DNA from: Rosa chinensis | Lineage: Eukaryota; Streptophyta; Magnoliopsida; Rosales; Rosaceae | Length of the DNA: 64,000 bases | NCBI RefSeq assembly: GCF_002994745.2 | Contig: NC_037090.1 | Location: 186,001-250,000 of the forward strand | Direction of reading: 5' to 3' | Shown here: positions 23,692 to 35,600 of the stretch, one piece after another | Layout: every line of letters begins with the position of its first letter | Numbering within the stretch: the stretch's first letter is position 1 | Program-made: the position numbers and the translations under genes | Notes under the pieces: model-generated | The model's input: the letters and a program-made list of their open reading frames with translations, nothing else | What the model was told of the DNA's origin: nothing | Database searches by the model: none

Positions 23692-26086
23692 TCTTCCATA
23701 CAGGACAAGATAAATTCAGGCAAAATGCCATGTCACATACAGACGTATGCAAAATTATGGAAGACCACAGATTAACATATACCAACGTATATATGTCGGT
23801 GCAAAGGCTTTGCAAATGAAAAAAAGATTAGTAAAGTTACCTAATTATAAGATAGCTAGCTAGACCTAAACCCTGATTCCATCAGGTGAAATATCTAAGT
23901 TCGAGCAGAGGCCAGGCGTATATAAAGTTATACATATGTTTTAGGCAGAAATTGACAAAAGCTAGCCGAAAATGAAAGATCTGAGAGTCTCGTTTCAACA
24001 AGATACGAAAGTCTTGTATATAGACGAGTAGTACGTACTTAGATTTTGTTCCAATCTGTCCCGGCCATTAAATGGAATTTAAAAGCTTAGAGAGCTAGGT
24101 AGAAAGAGAATGAAATATAATTTCAATTGAATCATGATAGGGAGGGAAGGGAAGGGGAGGGAAGGGAAGGACCCGGAAGACAAGGGTTAGTGTCTTCAAA
24201 TAGGGGTGCAAACCTAACCTCGATCATCTCTTCTCTCTATCTGCTGCGCATGCACGCCACCTATATATAAACCTAATTTGTTTTTTCTTTCGCACTCCCA
24301 CAGATCGACTGTGCATGTTTATATATAATCTAATGCCTGGAATCCCTTCTGCCCAGTAATAAATATATAGCTTTTTCTTTAACTTTGAATATATATGTAT
24401 TCCCTTTTAATTCGAAGAAGAAAAAAATGTGTCGTGTCAGAGACGACATGCATGAATTATTGTCATATATATGCTGAGTGGATAGACCCACACTCCGTTT
24501 GAAGCGGGGGAGCAGATTGATGATGATTAGAGAAAGATAGGTAGATAGACCGGCCGTGGAAAGATGCATTTGTAATAATTTGAGGAGTCTGTGTATGGAT
24601 GAAAGGAAGGAATGTGAGGAAGTTATGGGTGCACATTTGTTTAGCTAGCTGGTAGGCAGAGAGAGTCAGTCAGAGATTGAAAGCGAGAGCTGTTCAACAT
24701 AATGCTGCATTATTATTCTGCTGCTCATATTGCAAATATACGCAATGAAGAAAATGAAATTAACTGAAGGAAACCTAGGTCGACTGAGTGATCGAGTCTG
24801 AACGATCATAATATAATACAGTATATTATATAAGTATCTGACATGCATGAAATGACTAATGTCCAAGTGGGCATGAATAAATGGGCGTGGGGAGAGGCTG
24901 CCTCTGGGTTGTTCATCACACTTTGTCAGATACATATATAATTAATTTGCTTTATTTATATCATCTTTATCTCTCCTCTTCTTAATTTCTAGAGTCTACA
25001 GGGTATTTGTTCGTACATGCTTCATAGAAATTAAAGAGAACGATCGAAGAGTAGCTAGAGATCAGATACGGATCGTTAATCAGATCTGGAAATAAATGTA
25101 AGTGGCTGGCTTTGAAGAGAATACAAGGAATCTCAAATATTAGATGATAAAATTTCAACACAGAAAGATCGATGATCAGTACTGGTGCATACTATTTTAG
25201 GATTGGATTAAGTACCTTAAATAGTTTATACAGGAATGATATCTCTGTATCTAACAAACACTTAATTGTTTGGTCAATCTAGCTAACATACATATATACA
25301 CTTAATTAGCAGTGTAAGGGACTTGCATCATTTAAAATAAATGCTCGTGTACCTTTTCATTTTTTATTGGTCATTTGTCAGGCAAATACTTAGCAACCGC
25401 GCAATACTTGGCACAGTATATTATATGCATGAGAAACCTAGCTGCTGTACACATTCAAACATATTGATCTGGGCACCTAATGGTTTTTTTTTTCTTCTGG
25501 GAAATTAAGTTTTTGTACAAATTACTATACATATCACCTATGCATGTCGACCTCCTAATTATACCAAACTTAGTATATACATATCTCTTAGAGGCTTTTT
25601 AAATTAGAGAAGATCCAAGTGCTGCCCTTAAATTTTAATAGAAACACAGTCCAAGCTAATTAATGAGTGCCCTGAAGATAATCAAGATTGAGGGGCCCCA
25701 TTTCCTAGTTTTATGATATTAGTGCGGGTCAGAGAGAGAGAGAGAGAAATTTATATATAAATCTTCATTTTGCATTGGAAGCAGAAAACGATTCTCGCAT
25801 TGTCAAGATTTCTCTTTTTCTCTCTCTGCAAGTTTTGACCTTTCTTCTTCCTTCACTTTCATTCCCTGGAAATACATGGATCCTCTCCACTGATCTTTCA
25901 GTTTTTCAACTCCACATATCAATCTTCAAGCATGGACCAAACTTATTATTACTCTTTTTGATCTCTCCGTTTGTGTTAGCTTAGTTAGAGACATTCATTC
26001 GATCAGTCTGGTCAACAAAATAAACCCACACTGACACCGCCACCGCCCAATAGGTCTTGAAATTAAGAATAAAGTGGGTTGGATCG
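22303..26086. other. 3.8-kb gene-free region upstream of BABY BOOM
   Basis: No convincing gene. Left part: leader and promoter of FRF copy B, with GGGCC motifs at about 22529. It contains a (CT)n run of about 28 units (about 23634-23689), G/A-rich GGGAAGGGAAGG repeats at about 24140-24175, and many ATATAT and CTAGC motifs. A TATA-like TATATATAA at 25752-25760, after a GA repeat, is a plausible core promoter for BABY BOOM with a leader of about 300 nt. The length suits a developmental regulator with long-range control, but no specific element can be proven. Confidence 0.55.
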
Positions 26087-29000
26087 ATGAACATGAACTG
26101 GTTGGGTTTCTCTCTTTCCCCTCAAGAAGATGATCATGCTCCAATATCACACCAGCTGGCTGACCAAGAGACCTTAGCCTCTCGCCTTGGCTTTAACTCC
26201 AATGAAATCCAAGGTGCCGGTGGTGGCACTGATGTCTCCGGTGGCGGAAGCAGTGAGTGCTTTGATGTTACTAATTCTGACTCCACTGCTTCTGTCAATC
26301 ACCACCTCACTCCATCTATTTTTGGCATACATGAAGCTGCAGCTTTCAACAGGAACAATGATCATATCCATTCCCAAGGTTTGTCTATCATCTCCAAAAA
26401 CCACTAGCAAGCTAGCTGCTTGCGTGCTAGCTTTCAGTACAACAAATTAAACCCTAGCCGGTCTGCTTTTTGATCATTCCTGATCAGATATATACATGTA
26501 TACCTGAAAATACCTCAAGCGTATTCAAACCCTAATTAAAGATTATATAGATTTTTCTATTTCTTTTTTCTATAGAAGCCTTCCATAAAGATCAAATAAT
26601 TCAAACCCTATAAATATATTGCAATTGAAACTTTTTAATTGCTTTGTTTTGATGAGTATTTTAGTTTTCCTCTTTTTAGTTTTCATCTAATATATTAATT
26701 AGTTGTTTCTAATAAATTCTCGAGTACCATGTATTAATAAATTAATTGGGAGACGCAGATTGGAATATGAAGGGTGCTGGTATGAACTCATCAGATAGCA
26801 ATAACTACAAAAGGACCTCATCTTCAGACCTGTCGACTATGCTAATGGGAAGCAATACCAGTACTACTAGTACTTCATACAGCATTATCAGCCAGCAGGC
26901 GAACCTTGAAAACCATCATCAACAACTACCAAAGCTTGAAAACTTCCTTGGCCGGCATTCTTTTGCGGATCATGACAGCAGCAGTGCTGGCCATGATTAC
27001 ATGTTTGATATGAATAATGGACCCGGTCCAGTTAGCAGTATTGTTATGAATACTAAAACTAATAGTAACAATATTGGGTTGTCCATGATCAAGACGTGGC
27101 TGAGAAATCAACCTTCTCAGCCGCGCGATAACCACCATCAGCTGGAGCAGGAGAGCAAGAATAGTAAGGAGAGCAGAAATCAACCACAGAGTAGTCTATC
27201 GCTCTCAATGGGTACTGGATCGCTTCAAACAGTTACTACTGCAACTGCAGGTGGTGCTGCTACTGGAGAAACTACTAGTTCATCAGATAAAAATACTAAA
27301 CAGTCACCAGTGGTGACAGCCACAACAACAACGGGGACTGATGCCCAAACTCAGAGTACTGGTGGTGCTATTGAGGCCGTGCCCAGAAAGGCCATTGATA
27401 CATTTGGCCAAAGGACATCTATATACCGTGGTGTAACCAGGTTGATTAATTAGATCTAGCAATGTGTTCTCATTTGTTGTACTTATTTCCATCGTTTTGT
27501 ATACATAGTGACTTATTATTAACAAAGGATCTTAATTTGGGTGTTACAAAAATACTGATGTACAGGCACAGATGGACAGGTAGATATGAAGCCCATCTAT
27601 GGGATAATAGTTGCCGAAGAGAAGGACAAACTCGCAAGGGAAGGCAAGGTATTTTTCTCGATCTATTGTAGATTAATACTAGGCTTATTTCATGTTTATC
27701 TGATTCTAGTCAAGGATACCTCATACATAACGTATTTTGCATTGAACAACTAATTCTGTTCTTTTCTTTTGTGGGTCTTGATCACATCTGGGTGCTTTTG
27801 ATCTCATCTCAATCGCTCCAACTGCAGTTTATTTGGGTATGTACGTACAAAGGAAGAGCTCTTTCCATATAGCTTCTATATAGTCTTCTTCTTCTTTTTT
27901 TCTCTCATTTCCTCCCTTATTATTGTAGAGTTCACTTAAATTTTGATCATATGTTGCTTATGCATGAGTTTATATCGAATCATGATGTAGGTGGTTATGA
28001 CAAAGAAGACAAAGCGGCTAGAGCTTATGACTTAGCAGCATTGAAATATTGGGGCACCACAACCACTACCAACTTCCCGGTGAGTGCATATATGATATAT
28101 TCTGGTGTGGTTTAATTATTGTTATTATGTTCATGCGATAATGAGATATATATCTCAAGTGGAGATCGAATATATAATTTGTATATAATATACCTGTAAT
28201 ACTAAATCCAGATCAGTAGCTATGAGAAAGAGATTGATGAAATGAAGCCCATGACAAGACAGGAGTATGTTGCATCTTTGAGGAGGTACAGATACTAATT
28301 CCATTCAAATTCCATAATCATCATCAAATGAAAATGCGGGCAATGGCATCAATCATATAATCAATAATTATAATGAAATCATTTGATTAATTATTATTAC
28401 TGAAATTTCAATTTGGAGTATAATGAAATCGAGAGAACACATGCATATAATCAAAGTAAATTTGTTGGTGCAGAAAGAGTAGCGGATTTTCTCGGGGTGC
28501 ATCCATTTATCGTGGGGTGACAAGGTAACACAAGAACTCTAATTACATCTAACTGACGTATATGTTTGCTGTCTTACTTGGGGTAATAAGGTAACATATT
28601 GTTGTGAATTTGGATATGCAAACAACATAGGCACCACCAGCATGGGAGATGGCAAGCAAGGATTGGGAGAGTCGCAGGGAACAAAGATTTGTACCTCGGA
28701 ACTTTCAGCACCCAAGAGGAAGCAGCCGAGGCATATGACATTGCTGCCATAAAGTTCCGAGGACTTAATGCAGTAACCAACTTTGACATGAGCAGATATG
28801 ATGTCAAGTCCATTCTGGAGAGCAGCGCATTGCCCATCACTACTGGTGCCACTGCAAAGCGATTGAAAGACGTTCAGCAGCAGCAGCCGCCTCCTCCTGC
28901 AGATCATCATCATCAGATCATGTTGTCGTCTGTGCTGGATCATCACGGACAGGTTATCAGATCCTCATCATCAACAGAACATGACATCATGAGCAATGTG

Positions 29001-29849
29001 TACTCAGCATATGGATCTTATGGAGCCCAGCAGGGGTGCAGTTGGCCAACTCTTGCATTCAACCAAGCCCAAGCTCAAGCAGCTGCTGCTCCTCATCAAG
29101 CGCCTTTTGCCGCTGGCATCAATGGCATGCAGTTGCACTACTCGCCGTATGGATATGGATATGGTAATGCACATGCACAGAGGGTTTGGTGCAAGCAAGA
29201 GCAAGATACTAATTCAAATCAGGAAAGGAGCTTTCATCATCAGGATGATGATCATCTTCGTCAACAACTCCAGTTGGGAGGTACCCACAATTTCTTTCAT
29301 GACCATGATCAGCAGCAGCAGCAGCAGCAGCAGCAGACTAGTGGCCTTATGGGACTAATGGATTCTTCAGCAGCATCTATGGAACACAGCTCAGGTTCAA
29401 ATTCTGTCATATATAGTGGTGGAGATCACCATGGTAATAATAATGGGTATGGAAGCAGTACTACAGGGACTGGTGGTGGCTATATAATGCCCATGGTTAT
29501 GAGTACAGTTGTAGCCAATGATGACCAAAATCAAGCTGATGGAAATAATAACAATATCAATGGTTTTGGAGATGGTGATGATCAGGAGGCCAATATTAAG
29601 GCGCAGCAGCTTGGTTATGATCATCATCCTCAAAATATGTTTCTTGGTTCAAGTAGTACTATAGATCCCGCTTATCAGCATCACGCAAGCAACAGGAACT
29701 TGTATTATCATCTTCCAGTACAGGATGATCAGCATGAATCGTCGTCAGTGGCAGTTGCTACTAGTAGTACTACATGTAACATGAATTGGGTACCAACAGC
29801 TGTTCCAACTCTTGCTCATCCTACTTTTACAGTCTGGAACGACACATAG
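26087..29849 (+). CDS. BBM: AP2-like transcription factor BABY BOOM
   Basis: Eight coding exons: 26087-26378, 26759-27440, 27566-27648, 27828-27836 (9 nt), 27991-28079, 28212-28285, 28474-28524, 28631-29849; 832 codons. Two AP2 domains, each starting SIYRGVTRH (about residues 318 and 418), joined by the linker that includes [20 protein letters not shown]. The AINTEGUMENTA-like N-terminus has [10 protein letters not shown] and [21 protein letters not shown] is the motif that marks BBM rather than PLT1/2. The end PTFTVWNDT also fits BBM. BBM is a nuclear activator of embryo and meristem identity. The 9-nt exon encodes VYL in the first AP2 domain, as known from other AINTEGUMENTA-like genes. The protein is long for the family because of Ser/Thr-, His- and Gln-rich stretches, including a CAG-coded Gln run at about 29310-29336. 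Confidence 0.93.
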
Positions 29850-30214
29850 CTAGACTATATATGTTCCATGTAGGGAGTAGCTATTAGTGATCCAGTAGCT
29901 AGCTAGCTAGGGAAACAAGATTTATACACTGAAATTTCTAATTCGATCTGATTGTTGATTCGTTCTTCTTATTATGCGCTTCGATAGCTAGACTACTTAA
30001 TTTTTCCGGTTTGTGTCGAGTACTGTCCAGCATGCGGAATTTTAAGGGTGTAGGTGGCTAAAGATTGGAATTATAGCATGCGAGACGGATGAGATCGAGA
30101 GTATGAAATTCATAATTTTTTTTTTTGGAGTACGTACAAATTTTATTTTTTTATGTGAAATTAAAATCTCGAACGTAAGAATTTTTGTTTTAGTTAAAGG
30201 GTTGTTAATTTTAG
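29850..30214. other. BABY BOOM 3' flank
   Basis: 3' UTR and AT-rich DNA; CTAGCTAGCTAG at about 29896. No gene seen. Confidence 0.6.
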
Positions 30215-30601
30215 CAGTGGCGGATCCAGCATTCAAACCTTGGTGAGTTGGTGGGGCTTGAAGTTTTTAACAAGAAGAAAAAAAAAATTATTGTGGAGAA
30301 TATTGACAGTACAAGAGAATTTTATTAATTAAAAGAAAAATATACACCCTTCCATACAAGATAATATTCTTATTCACACCATTGCTTGCAATTGCACCTC
30401 GCTCTACATAAACAAATAACAAGTAACTAGCAATGACAATATAGCATATATATAGTTCGATTTCAGGTAATTGGATGGGTTTAACTAAGAGAAAATACAT
30501 TTACACCAACAAAAAGTAGCATATATATAGGTTTTTTTTCATCCCACAATTCTCCTCGGTGGGACTTGAGTTCCCCCAAAAAGGGCCTGGATCCGCCCCT
30601 G
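30215..30601. mobile_element. Non-autonomous hAT-type element (Tip100-like ends)
   Basis: Left end CAGTGGCGGATCCAG, right end CTGGATCCGCCCCTG: 15-bp inverted repeats with one mismatch. Flanks AATTTTAG (30207-30214) and AGTTTTAG (30602-30609) match at 7 of 8 positions, as expected for an old 8-bp hAT target duplication. The 387-bp body is AT-rich and has no transposase, so it would depend on an autonomous relative. It lies about 370 bp after the BBM stop codon. Confidence 0.82.
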
Positions 30602-31347
30602 AGTTTTAGGGTAAAAAAATATTGAGGTGCCATTAATGTTAAAACTAATCATTAAAGGTTGTAATTAGTTTTAGGGTTTACGTGTTTGCCGTAAACATCC
30701 CTTTGTTTAGCAGATCGATATGCATGCTATTGGTCGCTTAACTGATAACTCTTTGCCTCTTTAATAAGCTATATATACATGTATTTACACACGAAACACG
30801 GCCAGCATGTACATACACATTGCGTATATAGTACTGTATAGTTTTTCGGTTTATAAGTTCTTAAGAAGGAAAAAGGATATTTATACGTAGGTTAGGGCAT
30901 AACCAATGGAGAAAGTACCGAGGAGAGTTTCACAGATAGGAGCCAAAACAAGTTGTGTGGGAACTGGGATTAGTGTGTCAGGTCAAAAAAGAAAACTAAA
31001 GACTGGGATTGCGCGCATTGGAGAAATCAGCGGAGGAGCACCCGTGCTTTCTCGGGAAGAAGACAGCCTGCAACTGCAACTGCAATTGCATGGATCATGA
31101 TGCGACTCACTCGCACTGTACAGAACTAGAATCAAATCCATCAATCCTCCCATAAGCTAACTGGTCCTAGGTTTGCTCATTCTCCTCTCTTTCTTTCTAG
31201 GGCTTTTCATTAAATTACTCACATTGAAACCCTAAACCCTAGTAATTAAACTCACTCTTTGTTAATCGGGATTCCAACCTTTTGACCATTGACCATGCAC
31301 CGGCTCTCGATCCCTCCCTCCCTTCTTTTCATAATTCGGTTTTGTTC
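30602..31347. other. Intergenic DNA with a telomere-like motif
   Basis: AAACCCTAAACCCTA at 31228-31242 (telo-box type, two units). A 64-codon frame at 30906-31100 resembles nothing I know. No gene is supported. Confidence 0.55.
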
Positions 31348-31545
31348 TTTTCAATAATTTGTTTTTTTTTTATTTGTCAATCATACGGTGTTCTAAAAAA
31401 CTCTTGTTTCCTCCCCTGGCCACCAAGAATATATTGAGATTTAACTCCAATAAGCGTCGGCGGAATTCGAACCCTGGTGTAGGGGTTCCACACCTGGATG
31501 CTCTTACCAACTTGACCACCTGTGGTGGTTTTTTCAATAATTTGT
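31348..31545 (-). mobile_element. tRNA-derived SINE with target-site duplication
   Basis: The body is 31363-31530, read on the minus strand. Near its 5' end is an A-box TGGTCAAGTTGG (31507-31518); a B-box GGTTCGAATTCC follows (31462-31473). It ends in an A-rich tail (plus-strand T run 31362-31370). An identical 15-bp sequence TTTTCAATAATTTGT flanks it at 31348-31362 and 31531-31545. Box spacing, tail and duplication together identify a plant SINE; no tRNA-like cloverleaf is complete, so it is not a tRNA gene. Confidence 0.88.
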
Positions 31546-31686
31546 CTTAGATTACAACCAACCAATATAAGAGCATCGATGATGTATATTTGGTGCACCA
31601 TCAAATCAACAACACCCGTACAGAAAGAATATACTTATGTATGTAACTTTTTTTTTCATTAAATAAATTTAACTCGTTTGATCGAA

Positions 31687-31689
<3 letters not shown>

Positions 31690-31717
<28 letters not shown>

Positions 31718-31791
31718 AAGCTAGGTACGTGGAAGTGTAGTTTTCGACTAGAAGAGAGAAGAGCGGGGGGGGGGGGGGGGGGGGGGGGGGG
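31690..31791. repeat. A24 and G27 homopolymer runs
   Basis: A run of 24 A at 31690-31713 and, 51 bp later, 27 consecutive G at 31765-31791. A G run this long is rare in plant DNA; it may be real or an assembly/sequencing artefact. Confidence 0.9.
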
Positions 31792-32600
31792 TTGTATAGA
31801 AATGGGAACACCCTCTACCGACGATGTTTGTTGGCAAAAGTCCGCTTAATTTTATTTTTTCAATTTAAGAAAATATAGAATAAAATTTGAAATTACAACT
31901 TTAGAATCTCGGTCACATTTAACATGCTTTTTCATTAACGTTGAATTTTAACGTATGGAAGGCTAGTTTTTATTCCAATGATAAAAAATTGCTCATTATA
32001 GCACATGGTTTATGTGGAAGATGGCATGTTGCAACTTTCCTGTGATCTTTGGACAGGTAAATGAGGAAGGATAAAAGTCCCAGAGAAAAAAGCCTTATGC
32101 CTGTACGCATGGTCCCCGGACGTAATAGTTTTGATGAACTAAAGAAACAAAAGGAAGGTTGGGCGATGACGAATTCGTCGTAGGTCCTTACTTGGTTAAA
32201 TTCAGTACAACAGGGTAAATACCAAGAATACAACTCCCGAACTGGAGCTATAACAATAGAAGCCACATTCAGCGGGAAACGTTTGAAAGCGTGAATTTTT
32301 TTTGTCTTTGGTGAAATTGAGACTACTTTAGTTTGGCACATATCAAGCATGTATACCAAACAGATGTTCAATTGCTTACTATAGCCATGATTTTTGTGAA
32401 ATATAGCATGTTGCAAATTTCTTGAGGTTTTCTTTAAGGGCAACGAAATAAACTGCACCCCTGCCTGGAAGTAATAGTTTTCAACTAAGAGAGAAATAAA
32501 GGGGGAAAAATTGGAACAACAGGCTATCGGAGACCTTGATTTTAAACTAAATTGAAATTATAGAATAAATATCGGGATTACGGAACAAATATCACGTTAT
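31735..32600. repeat. Diverged tandem repeat, unit about 350-390 bp
   Basis: Related blocks start at about 31735, 32115 and 32465. The shared core is GTAATAGTTTT(G/C)A followed by an AAGAGAGAAA-like stretch; another shared word, GCATGTTGCAA, occurs at 32024 and 32406. The copies differ by many substitutions and indels. A minus-strand open frame across it (31970-32458) is internally repetitive and not a credible gene. It lies just past the 3' end of LCAT3. Confidence 0.55.
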
Positions 32601-32652
32601 GACAATATGGTCCTGTAGTCTTGTACTACACATAAATATGCGAACCAATATT

Positions 32653-35600
32653 TCATTCCCTCACAGGCTTATCTGAAACTCTGGATGTCTTGGAATGTAT
32701 GTTGACCTTCTGTTCAACTCCCAACCACTTCTTGATATGTTGAAAAACCGTTTTGTCACTTAATAGGTCCCGGTGTCTTGCAGCTATTGCTACTCTTTCA
32801 ACTGCAGCAAATCCATCTGCCTGCGCAATACGAAGAAACAAGTTTAATTCACTCAGATGCAGGCCGGAACCATTATCAAACTTGCTCCAAAGCAGTAACT
32901 TACAAATAAAGCCGTCATAGCCAGAGTATGGCTCAACACTGGCTAGAAAGTAGAAACTAAGAATACAAGTCTGCAACATAATATGAAAAGTCAGATACAA
33001 CACCTTTGCTGATTCAGCAGAAACTGTTTCATCTCCATCCACATAAGAATACTGAGGCTGAAACAGACAAATTATGTAAATCACAAATGAGTCAAGCGCC
33101 AAAGATAAAAATATTTACAACCAAGGGACAGGGTGCATAAAAATACTAATACCAAAAGGACTGACCACTTCACAATTCTATTCGAGCATAATCATTGAGC
33201 CTAACGGGCAAAGTAGATCTACGGTGCGTAAACAAAAGTAAGAGTTACTATTTGATAAGTAGCATTGTTTTAAGCATATAATAAAGTTGTTATATGGGAT
33301 AGCATCATCAAGACTTAGACATCATTTTTCATTAATAAGGCTCAACCTTGATCAGCTACAATCATCAAGGATACAACTCTGCTTGAAAATAGTCTTGGTA
33401 CCGAAATACCAATAATGAGGCTGATAATCACAGATCAAAGGAGAGATGATCTAGGCTGTTTTAAGTTTGAATCCTTAATACTTCACACATGACTCGCAGA
33501 AAATTTAATAGTTCCAACAATAAATAATTTACCATTGAATGGCATATTTCAGACAAGTCTTCAATTGGAGATGCCTTCGAGCCATAACTGCATTAGTAAA
33601 TGATTATATGTTTGAGATCCCCTTACCGACTTAATAAATTGCAACTTGATGAATACAGAAAACAGAAAGATGAAGAACAGAAAGTAATACATATGTACTG
33701 CTAGTCACTGTCTATAGTTCATTTCATTTTCACAAACTTTAGTGCCAAGGACATACAAAAAAATAAATGCATGTTATTCTTGACAGCCATTACTCTGGAA
33801 GATCTGCAGTCTAGTGTCAGTTTTATCAAGTAAAATTAACTTAGAAATAGCTGACAGTCATACCAGTTTGAAACCCTGATCACATGTCCTTGTTTTGATT
33901 TAAATCTGGGTTTAGCAGCTAGTTACTTGTGGATTTTTTTTCTTTGAGCAAACAAAACTACCATAGTTCAGATACCAGATTTCTTACATACCAAACATCA
34001 AAAGGTGTGTCAAAGGATATTCCATAAATGTTATAGAAGCAGACACCATCTGGTAGTTTGGCATTGTTGAGAACTTGGCGAGTCTCAGCAGCCCATCTGG
34101 AAATAGCAAAGTTAAATGGCAAAGCTATAGTTTTACCATCATAAGTTAGCTGCAATGAAAGAGAGTGACATAAGCTCTGGCTATTAAGGCAGGAAAGTAG
34201 TAACAAGTTTACATTGAGATTCAAAGTAAAAATTGCATCCCAGATACAGGAAATGTTCAAGCAGAGGAACATAGACGTTGTTTGCCAGAGATTGAAAAGG
34301 TGAACAGTATACCTAGCCAATCAACTGTTGTCCACTGTCGTGTGATTAAAATTACAATATTGAATCATGCTGATTAAGGAAGGGTATACCTCATGCTATG
34401 TTGGCAATTGAATTCATATCCGCTAAATACAAAAGTTGTTCAATTGCTAGTACAGTGTATCCTTATCAACTAAAAAATTGTTTTGAGCTATGATAATGAT
34501 TTAGTGATAGATTTGGTCTTAGTTTTTTTTTCTTTCCTAAATACAGTTGAATACCGCACCAGAAGCAAGCAACAGCATGGCCGCATGAGTGAATGACACA
34601 AAAAAAACAAGTCAAAATTGCAAACACAGATGCTTTGACACAGAAATTTTGAAAACTTTTCGAGTTTCCTAGCCAGATTAAGCTGAAAAACTGTACCTCA
34701 TTATGTCTCAATGCTTCTCTAAACAAAGTAATACTTTCAACGGGACCATAAGATTCCAGTTCAATAGAAGTTTCCCCATCCTTAGAATGCTTCCTCCAAA
34801 CCTGAATTTCCGGCTGCTTTTTCCAATTAAAATCTGGATTGGCCAACATCTCGTAGATTGATGGACACTCAACCAACTATATGCGAAAGACAAGTATATA
34901 GACTGTTAGCTGTCAATATGCTCAAACCGTGTCGAAGAAAATTCACATGTCAGGAAACAATTTATTGTTTTTTTACTTTAAATTTATTTATTCTAAAGTA
35001 GTTGGAATTGTTGTTAATTGCATAGAACTCATTCACAGCATGTCATGCATGCGTACTTTCATTTGAGATAGTGGTTTACCAAGAAAGATGATAAACTGAT
35101 GCCAATTAAGCTTAATGTATTACCAGCTGGTGCATAGTCCACCTTGATACAAAAAAAAAGCTTTCCAAGCCTTCAACAAACTGCAGTCCAGTTAAAAGAG
35201 AATCATTGATGCATCCTGGTGCACCTGTAAAGTGTGTGTCATAATCAATATTCAAGGATGAAGAATCAAGAAAACAATTAAAGAGATAACTGAAATTCTA
35301 AAAAGTTGGGTTGGTAAATTGTTGAGGTCATCCAACAGTGGGCTCAAACTCTTCCCAGAACTGTTGCAAATGCCTGTACGAGTTTCTTTACCTTTATGAT
35401 TATCTAAAGCATCACAATTTGAATAATTTTTCAAAAATAAGGACAAAATATATGTCTGTTTATGGGTGTGAGAGAGGCAGGAAGGAGGGGCTTCAGCAAA
35501 ACCAAATGCTTCAACTTCCAGTCTGAGAAACTTTGTTGTTTCTGACACAGTAAATAGTGTCTACATATTTCAAGCAAGTAATGGATTTGATGATAACTAA

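Noticed and set aside
25775..25984. Upstream open frame in the BABY BOOM leader
   Set aside because: Its first codon is TTG, not ATG, and the composition is that of a CT-rich leader.
28539..28946. 135-codon minus-strand open frame
   Set aside because: It is a shadow of the last BABY BOOM exon.
26087..29849. PLETHORA1/2 or AINTEGUMENTA instead of BABY BOOM
   Set aside because: The [13 protein letters not shown] motif, the WLGFSLSPQ start and the PTFTVWNDT end fit BBM better.
31462..31518. A tRNA gene on the minus strand
   Set aside because: A- and B-boxes are present, but there is no full cloverleaf; an A tail and 15-bp target duplication mark it as a SINE.
31970..32458. 162-codon minus-strand open frame
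   Set aside because: It lies in a diverged tandem repeat, is internally repetitive and matches no family I know.
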